A DNA stretch of 37,855 bases, from positions 1-37,855 of the forward strand of contig CALXAO010000122.1 in the NCBI GenBank assembly GCA_944386295.1, in the 5' to 3' direction. This document shows, in pieces, positions 1-8,471 of this stretch. The notes beneath the pieces were generated by a model that saw only the letters and a list, made by a program, of their open reading frames with translations, did no database searches and was not told the DNA's origin. The stretch is from an uncultured Clostridia bacterium (GTDB lineage: Bacteria; Bacillota; Clostridia; Oscillospirales; UBA644). How positions within the stretch are numbered: position 1 is the stretch's first letter; the number at the start of each line of letters is the position of its first letter. Position numbers and translations under genes: made by a program.

Positions 1-686
1 AGAACCTGGCCAGTCCAAAAATTTCCGGTCTCGCCGGCTAAAAAAAATACCGCCTGAGCCACCTCTTTCGCGGTTCCCATTCTCCCCAGTGGGGTTTCTT
101 GACACAATTCCGCCCGGGCCTGTTCAGATAAAGCATAATTCATCTCAGTATCAATGACACCGGGAGCTACGCAGTTTACGGTAATTCCAGAAGGTCCCAG
201 TTCTTTAGCCAATGCCTTCGTTAGGCCGATCAGTCCTGCTTTGGCCGCCGAATAAGCCACTTCACAGGATGCACCGGTAATCCCCCAAACAGAGGAAATA
301 TTGATAATTTTCCCCTGCTTCCGAGAAATCATGCCTGGAAGTACGGCCTGAATGCAGCGATATGCTCCCGATAAATTCACATTCAGCATCTGCTGCCAAG
401 CCTCTTCGGTTACATCCTGAAACAAACAAAATGAGGAAATGCCAGCGTTATTAACAAGAACGTCAATTCTCCCAAAGGCCTCTTCCGCCTTGCGAATTGC
501 CCGAACAGTTTGTTCCCGATTAGAAACATCGGCTGAAAAGGCTAATGCTCCAGTTTCCTTTGCCAGAGTATCTGCAGCATTATGGGACGAAGCATACAAA
601 AAACAGGTCGGCCAGCCGGCAGCTCGGAAGTTCCGAACAATAGCCGCGCCGATTCCCCGGGACCCGCCGGTCACCAATGCATTCAT
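1..686 (-). CDS. SDR-family oxidoreductase, FabG-like, C-terminus cut by window edge
   Basis: Short-chain dehydrogenase/reductase that probably reduces a 3-oxoacyl or related carbonyl with NAD(P)H in the cytoplasm. The translation starts MNALVTGGSRGIGAAI, giving the TGxxxGIG cofactor motif. It continues with an NNAG motif (VLVNNAG), the catalytic Ser in INISSVWG and the Tyr-xxx-Lys in VAYSAAKAGL, then VNCVAPG. All of these are standard for classical SDRs. About 228 codons are present; a typical family member has about 245, so only the last residues are missing. The start is ATG at 686-684, with AAGGAG about 11 bases upstream. It lies about 150 bases downstream of the HAD gene on the same strand. 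The exact substrate cannot be told from sequence; FabG-like is the best family guess. Confidence 0.9.
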   Translation of the reverse strand, partial: MNALVTGGSRGIGAAIVRNFRAAGWPTCFLYASSHNAADTLAKETGALAFSADVSNREQTVRAIRKAEEAFGRIDVLVNNAGISSFCLFQDVTEEAWQQMLNVNLSGAYRCIQAVLPGMISRKQGKIINISSVWGITGASCEVAYSAAKAGLIGLTKALAKELGPSGITVNCVAPGVIDTEMNYALSEQARAELCQETPLGRMGTAKEVAQAVFFLAGETGNFWTGQV

Positions 687-838
687 AGAAAAAACTTCTC
701 CTTTTTTATTCTATCCATTACCGCAGTCAGATTAAACAATAATCCGGTTCCTGGGAACAGTCTAAAATAACTGAAAAAACAACAAAAGTACAGACATAAA
801 TACCTTTTGCAAGTTTTTGCGCCACAATATCCTTCGAT

Positions 839-1561
839 CTAAAAGGGCTTTACAAAATTATCAATACTGCCCTTTGTAACAATAGGCGGCAACTGCCGCA
901 ATGTCGAAATCTCGAAAGTCGGTCGCAAATTCAAACCGACAGCTGACGCACCCGTCCGGTTGACCCAACAGGTATCAATTCCAGCATTCAACCCACCCTG
1001 AATATCACTGGTCAAAGAATCCCCTACAATCAGAGTTTTTTCCAGACAGAAAGAATCAATGGAAGCAAACACTCGGTCAAAATATTTCCGATTGGGTTTC
1101 TGCGCGCCCAATTGCTCCGAAATAAAAATGTTTTCCATTAAATCGGGAATGGAGGAGAGCGCAAATTTTCCGGTCTGAACACAGGTCATTCCGTTTGTAA
1201 CAATAAACAGCCGAGCTATTGTTTTCAATTGCCGACAAGCGGGAAGAGCATCTTCGAACTCAAAAATCATACGGCTCAAATACCCTTCATAAATTTCCTG
1301 TGTCCATTCTGGGTCCCTCCACAAACCGTGATGAATAAACAGATCTCGGAACCGACATAGTTTCAGCTCGGAAACCGAGACTTCCCCCCGTTCCAGCCTT
1401 TTCCAGTACCCCTGATTCGTCGCGTGGTAATCAGAATAAATTTCTTCAGAAAAAGGAAGCTCCAACACAGAAAATGTCTCACGCAGTGCTTCCCGTTCTG
1501 ATCGATCAAAATCAAACAGTGTTCCGTCGGCATCCAGAAGAACTATATCATACCGGCTCAT
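839..1561 (-). CDS. HAD-superfamily hydrolase, YjjG-like nucleotidase
   Basis: A 240-residue HAD phosphatase, probably a (deoxy)nucleoside-monophosphate or house-cleaning phosphatase of the YjjG type. Motif I is LLDADGTLFDF near residues 8-18 (the nucleophile and acid/base aspartates), motif II is IVTNG, motif III is the Lys in QKPNRKYF, and motif IV is VGDSLTSDIQGG. A helical cap lies between motifs I and II. The start ATG overlaps the stop of the upstream FeoB-associated gene as ATGA, so translation is likely coupled and the gene closes the feo operon. Nothing in it suggests iron chemistry; the link to feo may be only transcriptional. YjjG-type assignment is by overall pattern, and other HAD subfamily IA phosphatases are possible. 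Confidence 0.88.
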   Translation of the reverse strand: MSRYDIVLLDADGTLFDFDRSEREALRETFSVLELPFSEEIYSDYHATNQGYWKRLERGEVSVSELKLCRFRDLFIHHGLWRDPEWTQEIYEGYLSRMIFEFEDALPACRQLKTIARLFIVTNGMTCVQTGKFALSSIPDLMENIFISEQLGAQKPNRKYFDRVFASIDSFCLEKTLIVGDSLTSDIQGGLNAGIDTCWVNRTGASAVGLNLRPTFEISTLRQLPPIVTKGSIDNFVKPF

Positions 1562-1728
1562 CGGGGAGGCAATATCTCCTCATTGTCGTCTTTCTTCTCC
1601 TTACACTCCGAACAGGCAGAGCAGTTTCCAGAACAATCTCCTTTAGAATGGGTGCGTACCACCGATACAATAGCAACCGTAATTAAAAGAATCAATCCTG
1701 CAATAATTACATAATCAACCCAACCCAT
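1558..1728 (-). CDS. FeoB-associated Cys-rich membrane protein
   Basis: A 56-residue protein beginning MGWVDYVIIAGLILLITVAI: one membrane segment (residues 5-24), then a basic stretch and a cysteine cluster C-x3-C-x2-C-x2-C (CSGNCSACSEC, residues 32-42), ending in a charged tail. Small Cys-rich membrane proteins of this kind commonly follow feoB in Firmicutes and are thought to assist ferrous-iron transport, perhaps as an iron-handling partner like FeoC. Its start lies inside the end of feoB (14-base overlap) and its stop overlaps the HAD start by ATGA, so it is coupled on both sides. Its role is inferred from position and cysteines. Confidence 0.85.
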   Translation of the reverse strand: MGWVDYVIIAGLILLITVAIVSVVRTHSKGDCSGNCSACSECKEKKDDNEEILPPR

Positions 1729-3706
1729 GAACAATCAAACCTCCGATCTGATAGACTAAAAAAGCCACGGACCAAGCGGTTGCCGTTTGAAAAATCATCA
1801 TACCTACCGATTTTGGCAGGGAATTGACCTCTCGGCGAATGGCAGCAAAGGCAGCAACACAAGGCATATATAGCAACGTAAACACCAAAAACGTATAGGC
1901 CGCTAAACCAGAAGAAAACAGCCCTGTCAGCGCCACGCCGTCACAAAGCACAGTCAACGTACTGATTACTGCTTCCTTGGCCGTCAGTCCGGTCAGAAGC
2001 GCTGTTACCGCCCGCCAGTCGCCAAAGCCCAGAGGCTGAAACACAGGAGCAATCACCCGGCCCACTGAAGCCAGAACGCTGTCCGAAACATCAGCAACTA
2101 AATTTAGTTGAAAATCCAAATTTTGCAATAGCCATATGGCAACACTGGCAATAAATATAATAGTAAACGCACGTTTCAGGAAATCTGCTGCTTTTTCCCA
2201 CATATGAAGCACAATGGTTTTCAAAGACGGCAGCCGATAGGCAGGCAGTTCCATGACAAACGGCACAGGTTCACCTTTAAAAACCAGTGTTTTTAAAAGC
2301 AATCCAAGTAAAATAGCAACAACCATGCCCAATATGTATAAGGATAGCATTACCAATCCCCCGTATCCCGGAAAAAATGCCTGAGTAATGGCTGCATAAA
2401 TCGGAAGTTTTGCACTGCAGGACATATAGGGAGTCAGCATAATCGTCATCCGCCGATCCCGTTCACTGGGCAGCGTCCGAGTCGCCATAATCGCCGGAAC
2501 AGAACAACCGAAACCGATCAGCATAGGCACAAATGATCGGCCGGATAGTCCGATTTTTCGAAGAAGTTTATCCATGACAAAGGCCACCCTCGCCATATAA
2601 CCGGTATCCTCCAACATAGATAAGAAAAAAAACAAAATTACAATAATGGGCAAAAAAGACAAAACGCTGCCCACACCAGCACAAATCCCGTCAATAATTA
2701 GAGAATGGATAAAGGAATTAATGCCCCAACCGGTTAAAAGAATATCCAGCCGCTGAGTCAAAAACTGAATGCCCAAATCCATCCAATCGCTGAGAACTCC
2801 GCCAAACACCTCAAAGGTCAGAAAAAACACCATACCCATAATTGTAATAAAAATCGGAATGGCCAGATATTTGTGCGTTAGAACGGCATCCATTTTTACC
2901 GACCGTTGCTGTTCTCGCGTCTGACGATTTTGCTTAACAACCGTTCGGGAAACCAGTGCCTCAATATAGGAATACCGCATGTCGGCAAGGGCTGCTTCCC
3001 GATCTGTTCCTAACGCTGCCTCCATATCGTCTACAATGTGCCGAAGGATTTCCTGATCTCCAGCCGAGAGCTGCAGTGACTTCAGCATCACCTCGTCTCC
3101 TTCTACAACCTTAGTGGCAGCAAAGCGAACCGGCGTAGAAATTCGGCGGCAGTCGTTTTCAATAATATGTGCAATAGAATGAATCGCCTTGTGAACCTCC
3201 CCAGTACAAAAATCCAGTCGCTTGGGAGGAGAAAGATGGGATAGCCGGCTGACTAATTCTGCAATTCCCTCATTCCGGCTGGCCGAAATGGGAACAATAT
3301 CGCATCCTAACTGCTTAGATAGGCTGGAAATGTCAATTGTATTTCCCGACGCAGTCACTTCGTCCATCATATTTAAAGCAAGAATCATAGGAATGTTCAA
3401 TTCCATAAGCTGAAGAGACAGATATAGGTTCCGCTCAATATTGGTGGCATCTAAAATATTAATAATCCCATCCGGCTTTTCCCGAATCAAAAAATCCCGG
3501 GTCACAATTTCTTCCGCCGTATAAGGAGAAAGAGAATAAATGCCGGGAAGATCCACCACTGTCATATCCGAATGCTTCCGGATAATCCCTTCTTTCTTTT
3601 CTACTGTTACACCGGGGAAATTCCCTACATGCTGGTTGCTTCCGGTCAGCTGATTGAACAACGTTGTTTTCCCGCAGTTTTGATTGCCGATTAGTGCAAA
3701 AACCAT
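1715..3706 (-). CDS. feoB: Ferrous iron transport protein B
   Basis: Inner-membrane Fe(II) importer of 663 residues, normal length for Gram-positive FeoB. The N-terminal G domain shows G1 GNQNCGKTT (residues 7-15), the switch region GNFPGVTVEKKEG, G3 DLPGIYSL and G4 NMMD. A helical regulatory region follows to about residue 270. The C-terminal half is a polytopic gate/core domain containing typical FeoB stretches such as GYMARVAFVMD and GFGCSVPAIMATRT. The start ATG overlaps the feoA stop (TAATG), and its ribosome site GGAGGTG lies in the last codons of feoA, so the two are translationally coupled. No lesions are seen. Confidence 0.97.
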   Translation of the reverse strand: MVFALIGNQNCGKTTLFNQLTGSNQHVGNFPGVTVEKKEGIIRKHSDMTVVDLPGIYSLSPYTAEEIVTRDFLIREKPDGIINILDATNIERNLYLSLQLMELNIPMILALNMMDEVTASGNTIDISSLSKQLGCDIVPISASRNEGIAELVSRLSHLSPPKRLDFCTGEVHKAIHSIAHIIENDCRRISTPVRFAATKVVEGDEVMLKSLQLSAGDQEILRHIVDDMEAALGTDREAALADMRYSYIEALVSRTVVKQNRQTREQQRSVKMDAVLTHKYLAIPIFITIMGMVFFLTFEVFGGVLSDWMDLGIQFLTQRLDILLTGWGINSFIHSLIIDGICAGVGSVLSFLPIIVILFFFLSMLEDTGYMARVAFVMDKLLRKIGLSGRSFVPMLIGFGCSVPAIMATRTLPSERDRRMTIMLTPYMSCSAKLPIYAAITQAFFPGYGGLVMLSLYILGMVVAILLGLLLKTLVFKGEPVPFVMELPAYRLPSLKTIVLHMWEKAADFLKRAFTIIFIASVAIWLLQNLDFQLNLVADVSDSVLASVGRVIAPVFQPLGFGDWRAVTALLTGLTAKEAVISTLTVLCDGVALTGLFSSGLAAYTFLVFTLLYMPCVAAFAAIRREVNSLPKSVGMMIFQTATAWSVAFLVYQIGGLIVHGLG

Positions 3707-3933
3707 TATTTTACACCTCCGACCTGAATCTTTCCGGCATCTTCCCGGCGAAGCGTCAGCTCATATCCTCGCAACTCTACCTCAATTGGATCGCCCAGTG
3801 GAGCTACCTTCCGAAGCATTACGGTGGTTTTCGGTGTCAATCCCATATCCAACAACCGACGCCGCAGCAAACCTGTGCCACCAACCGATAAAATAACCGC
3901 GCTTTGTCCAATTTTCAACTCATCCAAGGTCAT
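3706..3933 (-). CDS. feoA: FeoA, small SH3-like regulator of ferrous iron transport
   Basis: A 75-residue FeoA-domain protein, standard length. It carries the family pattern of a small beta-barrel: MTLDELKIGQSAVI, then RRRLLDMGLTPKTTV, then DPIEVELRGYELTLRREDA. FeoA is a cytoplasmic partner that binds and modulates FeoB. It is preceded by GGGGAG about 11 bases from the ATG and lies 35 bases downstream of the mrp-like gene. Its stop overlaps the feoB start. Confidence 0.96.
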   Translation of the reverse strand: MTLDELKIGQSAVILSVGGTGLLRRRLLDMGLTPKTTVMLRKVAPLGDPIEVELRGYELTLRREDAGKIQVGGVK

Positions 3934-3968
3934 ACAGTTTCCATCTCCCCATTCGAATTTAAAGCTGA

Positions 3969-4778
3969 TTATTTCTCCAAAGCATCCGCAGCGTTTTCCA
4001 AAAAATCACCTTCAAATAATTCCACCAAACCCTGGTCGCAAGCTCGGGCAAGGTCAGGATCCAACGGAATCCGAGAAAGCACAGGCAGATGATGCCGGCC
4101 CGCAACTTCCTCAATGTGACTCGGGCCAAACACCGGAATCTGTTTTCCGCAATCGGGACAGCGAAGCCAGCTGTAATTTTCAATCAAACCAAGAACAGGA
4201 ATATTCATCTTATCTGCCATGTTCACCGCCTTTTCCACAATCATGGACACCAGATCCTGCGGCGATGTTACAACAACAATCCCATCTACAGGTAAAGACT
4301 GAAATACAGTCAACGCAACATCTCCGGTTCCGGGAGGCATATCCACAAACATATAATCCACATCTGACCAAACTACATCGGTCCAAAACTGAGTAACAGC
4401 GCCGGAAATCATAGCACCCCGCCAAATTACCGGTGTAGTTTCGTCCTCCAGCAAAAGATTAATCGACATAACTGAAATTCCGGTCTTACTCCGAACTGGA
4501 TATAAACCATCCTCATCTCCGCCGGCTTTTTCCTTCAGGCCAAACAGCTTCGGAATCGACGGTCCGGTTACATCCGCGTCAAGAATTGCCACAGTATGCC
4601 CCCGACGAGCCATGGTAACCGCCAACATAGCACTAACGGAAGATTTTCCCACGCCACCTTTTCCACTGACTACACCAATTACCTTTTTGATATGACTCAG
4701 AGGATGAGCAGCCTTTAACAAAGATTCCTTTCCGCACTGAGAACTGCAATTTTTACAATCATGAGAGCACTCGCTCAT
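3969..4778 (-). CDS. mrp: Mrp/NBP35-type P-loop ATPase, iron-sulfur carrier
   Basis: Cytoplasmic ATPase of about 269 residues from the Mrp/ApbC/NBP35 group, which carries or loads Fe-S clusters. The N-terminus has a cysteine cluster (CSHDCKNCSSQC) followed by the deviant Walker A VVSGKGGVGKSSV (about residues 36-48), the DADVTGPS switch, DMPPGTGD and, near the C-terminus, the CPDCG pair (CxxC) used for cluster binding in this family. I prefer the ATG at 4778 (MSECSHDC), which has AAGGA at good spacing, over the ATG two codons upstream, which lies too close to it. Placement directly before feoAB links cluster chemistry with iron uptake. Confidence 0.93.
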   Translation of the reverse strand: MSECSHDCKNCSSQCGKESLLKAAHPLSHIKKVIGVVSGKGGVGKSSVSAMLAVTMARRGHTVAILDADVTGPSIPKLFGLKEKAGGDEDGLYPVRSKTGISVMSINLLLEDETTPVIWRGAMISGAVTQFWTDVVWSDVDYMFVDMPPGTGDVALTVFQSLPVDGIVVVTSPQDLVSMIVEKAVNMADKMNIPVLGLIENYSWLRCPDCGKQIPVFGPSHIEEVAGRHHLPVLSRIPLDPDLARACDQGLVELFEGDFLENAADALEK

Positions 4779-4875
4779 GAACATTCTTCCTTTCTGTGTC
4801 TATCATCAATAAAAAAACAACACTGGTCCTTCTGTGAAACAGGAACCGAAGCTATGCCGAATTCCTATTTCCTCT

Positions 4876-6942
4876 TTAACGAATGACCGAAACACCATTA
4901 TCTTGTAATTTCGCTACATTTTCGTCACTAACTGCCATACCGGTACAATTCACCATATCCAAGGCGCTGCAATTCAGCAACGGAGATAGGTCAGTAGAAA
5001 GATTTCGGCTCAGATCAAGAATATTCAGCCGATACAGCATGGCAAGCCCCCCGATATCGGTAATATAATTGTCGGATATATCCAAGGTTTCAATGCTTGT
5101 CAAGGTGGTAAGAGTGGACACATCCACCAGGAAACATCCAGCAGCACAGAGATGCCGGACACTCTTCCCTCGCAACGGTGTAAAGTCATTTACTGCGGTC
5201 CGACTGACATCCAACGTCGTCAGAGAAGCCATAGGCACTAACGCCGAAAGGTCAGAGACCAGGGTTCCGGACACATTCAAATTCATGAGGGAGGAACATC
5301 CAGAAAGCGGTACAAGAGAAGAAATATCATTTCCTGAAAGATTCAGGGTCTGCAAACGAACAATGGCCGCTAAACTATCAATATTAGTCAGCAGATTTGA
5401 ACTCAAATTCAGATCCGTCAGTAAAGGACAACTGGCCAAGGCGGCCACATCAGTAAGCATATTATCGGACATATCCAAAACAGTGAGATTGGCCAGATTT
5501 CCTATACCGGCAACGCTATTGAGGGCATTCCCTGACAGATTCAGGGATTGGAGACTTCCCAACCCGGAAAGTGATGACAGCGACATAAGCTGATTGTTTG
5601 CTAAGTCCAGTGTCCGTAATCCTGTCAGAGCCGTCAAGAACGAAAGATCGCTGAGACTGTTGTTTTTCAAACTTAAAGAATTCAGCCAAACCAGCGAAGA
5701 CAATGATCCTGCCTTTTCATTGTTCAATCCGCATCCATTGAGGGAAAGCTTGCGCAACTGCAAAAGATTTTTCAGCGGCTCCAGGGAGTCAATGGCATCC
5801 TCCCCATCCAGAATCAATTCTGTCAGGTTTGGCAGTTCATTCAAATCCTTGAGCGTAGTAATCTTGCCTTCTAAAGTAGCCGCCATAGCGCTAGCTGTAC
5901 TCAAAGACGTAACCAGTTCCAGATCTCGGTAATAAATGGTTCCGGTAGTCTTCCCCAACGCCATACGCACCAGCCGCTCTACTTTGGGATCGGCAAACAC
6001 ATAGGACGTGTTATCATTGTAGACCCGATAGGAAACCGAAAACAAATCGCCAATCATGCCATCCTCGGTAATGGCAAATGCACGGATCTGTACACCTCCC
6101 CGCTCCACATAAATGGTATCCCCTTCATTGTACTGAGTAGAATTCAAATTAGGATCGCTTCCATCGGTCGTATAATACACCGTTGTCCCCTCTGGCACAG
6201 AAAGCGTCACATTCACAGGTTCAGAATAGGTACCAGGATCCGGTGCCGAGGAAATCATACTGGGACGCCCATCCTGGAGCTTCACCTGAATATACACTGC
6301 GGAAATGGAGGAAAAATAGTCCATTGCTTCTGTAATCCGGTTTTGCCGAGTCAAAAGCAAAATCATTTGACGGTAATACTCCTCATTGCGAGGTTGCAAA
6401 GAGATACCTTCCTCCAACAGCGTCTGAGCTCCGGAATACCGCCCCTGCTCCATATACAAATCCGTTAGATTCAGTCGGGCGTCGGTATGGGTAGGAGTAA
6501 TTTCCAGGCACCGCAAAAACGAGGTCTCCGCCTTTTGAAGATTGCCCTCTTGCCGTTGTTCCAGCCCAGTTTGATAATACGCCTCCGCATGACCAAAAAT
6601 ATCCGGGTCCTGCTGATACAGGAACCAAAAAATTCCGATCAGGCCAAATACAATAAAAAAACCGGCAAACGCAAAATAAAAATTTCGCACGTAATGATGT
6701 TTCACCCGTACATATGCGCTTTTTCGCGCTTCCTTTTTAGCCAGTCGCTTTTCCTGTCGACGTCTGCGGCGCACAGCAGCCTCACTTTCATTTGTAGGCA
6801 AAGACGCAGAAACCTCCGTTTTAACCGACAATGGCTCTTCCGAGGAAAGCTCCGGACTTTCCTCCGCCAATCTCTCCAAAAAAGATGCAGGATCGGTCTG
6901 TTTCGGTTCTTTTTTCTTTTTTCTGGATGGAATCAGTTTCAT
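4876..6942 (-). CDS. Membrane-anchored TPR / chitobiase-C-like / leucine-rich-repeat protein
   Basis: A 688-residue composite protein of unknown function. In order it has: a basic, Lys/Arg-rich cytoplasmic tail (residues 1-87); one membrane segment (about 88-109, FYFAFAGFFIVFGLIGIFWF); two or three TPR helices pairs (about 117-205); a domain like the beta-hexosaminidase C-terminal/Fn3-like module (about 222-308, with the typical PDPGTYSEPVNVTLS and VYYTTDGSDP); and about fifteen 22-residue leucine-rich repeats of the internalin/SDS22 type (about 355-688, for example LTVLDMSDNMLTDVAALASC). The predicted topology puts everything after the membrane segment outside the cell. ATG at 6942 is chosen because GGAGG sits 9 bases upstream; the TTG nine bases earlier touches the GGAGG. 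It follows citrate synthase by 41 bases. It may bind peptidoglycan or a protein ligand, but no catalytic motif is visible. Confidence 0.85.
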   Translation of the reverse strand: MKLIPSRKKKKEPKQTDPASFLERLAEESPELSSEEPLSVKTEVSASLPTNESEAAVRRRRRQEKRLAKKEARKSAYVRVKHHYVRNFYFAFAGFFIVFGLIGIFWFLYQQDPDIFGHAEAYYQTGLEQRQEGNLQKAETSFLRCLEITPTHTDARLNLTDLYMEQGRYSGAQTLLEEGISLQPRNEEYYRQMILLLTRQNRITEAMDYFSSISAVYIQVKLQDGRPSMISSAPDPGTYSEPVNVTLSVPEGTTVYYTTDGSDPNLNSTQYNEGDTIYVERGGVQIRAFAITEDGMIGDLFSVSYRVYNDNTSYVFADPKVERLVRMALGKTTGTIYYRDLELVTSLSTASAMAATLEGKITTLKDLNELPNLTELILDGEDAIDSLEPLKNLLQLRKLSLNGCGLNNEKAGSLSSLVWLNSLSLKNNSLSDLSFLTALTGLRTLDLANNQLMSLSSLSGLGSLQSLNLSGNALNSVAGIGNLANLTVLDMSDNMLTDVAALASCPLLTDLNLSSNLLTNIDSLAAIVRLQTLNLSGNDISSLVPLSGCSSLMNLNVSGTLVSDLSALVPMASLTTLDVSRTAVNDFTPLRGKSVRHLCAAGCFLVDVSTLTTLTSIETLDISDNYITDIGGLAMLYRLNILDLSRNLSTDLSPLLNCSALDMVNCTGMAVSDENVAKLQDNGVSVIR

Positions 6943-6983
6943 GCAACACAACCTCCTGTCTACCGTTTTTCCGGCGGAAAAGG

Positions 6984-8348
6984 TTACTTCCGCTCATCAA
7001 TCGGCACGTACACACCCATGGGAAATACCGACTTATACGCCGGCCGAATTACACGGGAACCGGATGCAAGTTCCTCAATCCGATGGGCACACCAGCCTGC
7101 AATCCGGGCGATAACAAACAACGGCGTGTACAACTCGGTAGGAATGCCCAGCATCTCATAAATAAACCCGGAATACAAATCCACATTTGCACATATAATT
7201 TTAGTATCTCCCTTTACAGAAGCAAATGCATCCGGTGCCAACCGCTCCACAGCATTAATTAAATGGAATTCCCGAGACATTCCCTTAGTTACCGCCAAAT
7301 CTCCAGCCCGGATCTTGAGTGCTTCCGCTCGCGGATCGGACAAGGTATAAACCGCATGCCCCATCCCGTAAATCAAACCGCTGCCATCCCCAGCTTCCTT
7401 GCGCAAGATTTTGCAAAGGTACGCAAAAACCTCCTGGTCGTCTTCCCAGTCGGAAACATTTTGTTTGATATCGTCCATCATTCGCCGAACCTGAAGATTC
7501 GCTCCGCCATGCCGTGGACCTTTCAGAGATCCGATGGCGGCGGAAATGGCGGCATAGGTATCCGTTCCGGTAGATGAAAGCACCCGGGAAGTAAAGGTGG
7601 AGTTGTTCCCCGCCCCATGTTCAGCGTGCATAATCAGGCAGGCATCCAACAGATGCGCCTCTTCTGAGGTAAATTTCTGATTACTGCGCATAATATGTAA
7701 AAAATTCTCCGCCGAAGAATAATCATCCCTGGGAAAATGGAGATACATACTCTCTTTATCATAATGCCGTTTTTTGATCTGATATGCCTGCACCGCCACC
7801 ATAGGAAGACGGGCAATCAGCTGAATGGACTGCCGGAGCAGATTGGGAAGGGAAAGATTATCCGGATCGCTATCATAAGAATACATGGCAAGCACTGATC
7901 GGCCCATTTTGTTCATCACGTCCCGGGAAGGTGCTTTGATAATCATATCTTCTGTAAAATTATCGGGCATTTCCCGCAAAGAATACAGTAGCGCCGTAAA
8001 GTCATTGAGTACTGACCGGGTAGGCAACTTCCCCATCAGAAGCAAATAGACAACTTCCTCGTAGCCAAACCGTCCCTCCCTCTCATAGCCTTCCAGAAGG
8101 TCATTAACGTCAATGCCGCGATAAAATAACTTTCCGCGAATTGCCTGTTTTTCTCCTTCTTCAATTAGATAGCCTCGTACGCTGCTAATCAAAGTACAAC
8201 CAGCAATTACACCGGTGCCGTCCGGCTCCCGAAGCCCCCGTTTGATTTTATAATTCTCATAATTTTTAGGATTGATGTAATTCTCTTTCAAATAATCCGC
8301 ACAAAGGGACTGAATAAATTCCTGTTGCTGCTGCGTGGTTTCAAACAT
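6984..8348 (-). CDS. gltA: Citrate/2-methylcitrate synthase
   Basis: Condenses acetyl-CoA with oxaloacetate to citrate, supplying 2-oxoglutarate for glutamate synthesis. The protein has about 454 residues with the N-terminal extension usual in clostridial citrate synthases. Catalytic regions are all present: HAEHGAGNNSTF, GPRHGGANLQV and GMGHAVYTLSDPRA (catalytic histidines), with the Asp region near VKGDTKIICANVDLYSG and the C-terminal RIAGWCAHRIEE. I prefer the ATG at 8348 (MFETTQQQ), preceded by GGAG, over the ATG at 8381, which has only a weak site and lies about 17 bases after the predicted transcript start. A consensus promoter lies just upstream. Confidence 0.94.
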   Translation of the reverse strand: MFETTQQQQEFIQSLCADYLKENYINPKNYENYKIKRGLREPDGTGVIAGCTLISSVRGYLIEEGEKQAIRGKLFYRGIDVNDLLEGYEREGRFGYEEVVYLLLMGKLPTRSVLNDFTALLYSLREMPDNFTEDMIIKAPSRDVMNKMGRSVLAMYSYDSDPDNLSLPNLLRQSIQLIARLPMVAVQAYQIKKRHYDKESMYLHFPRDDYSSAENFLHIMRSNQKFTSEEAHLLDACLIMHAEHGAGNNSTFTSRVLSSTGTDTYAAISAAIGSLKGPRHGGANLQVRRMMDDIKQNVSDWEDDQEVFAYLCKILRKEAGDGSGLIYGMGHAVYTLSDPRAEALKIRAGDLAVTKGMSREFHLINAVERLAPDAFASVKGDTKIICANVDLYSGFIYEMLGIPTELYTPLFVIARIAGWCAHRIEELASGSRVIRPAYKSVFPMGVYVPIDERK

Positions 8349-8404
8349 TTCGCATCGTCTCCAAACTTTGAACGCGACCATATGGCGCTTTCTTGTAATG
8401 ATAT

Positions 8405-8433
8405 ATTATAACATATTTTTTAGCGTTCGTCAA
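8405..8433 (-). promoter_or_regulatory. Sigma-A promoter for citrate synthase
   Basis: On the minus strand TTGACG (8433-8428) is followed, after exactly 17 bases, by TATAAT (8410-8405). It points at gltA and, by read-through, at the LRR gene. Confidence 0.85.
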
Positions 8434-8471
8434 TAAGCCAAAAGACTTATTTCGAAAAAAAGGAGGAAAAA

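Noticed and set aside
439-735. 98-codon plus-strand frame
   Set aside because: Antisense to the SDR gene, whose motifs are complete on the minus strand.
3824-4396. 190-codon plus-strand frame opposite feoA and mrp
   Set aside because: It lies antisense to two recognised genes and the translation has no family features.
4800-4875. Hairpin-like sequence between the LRR gene and mrp as a terminator
   Set aside because: The stem has mismatches and no T run follows on the minus strand; read-through seems as likely.
5069-5932. Long plus-strand frames opposite the LRR gene
   Set aside because: They mirror the periodic LRR codons on the other strand. The LRR frame has the clear domain pattern and start site.
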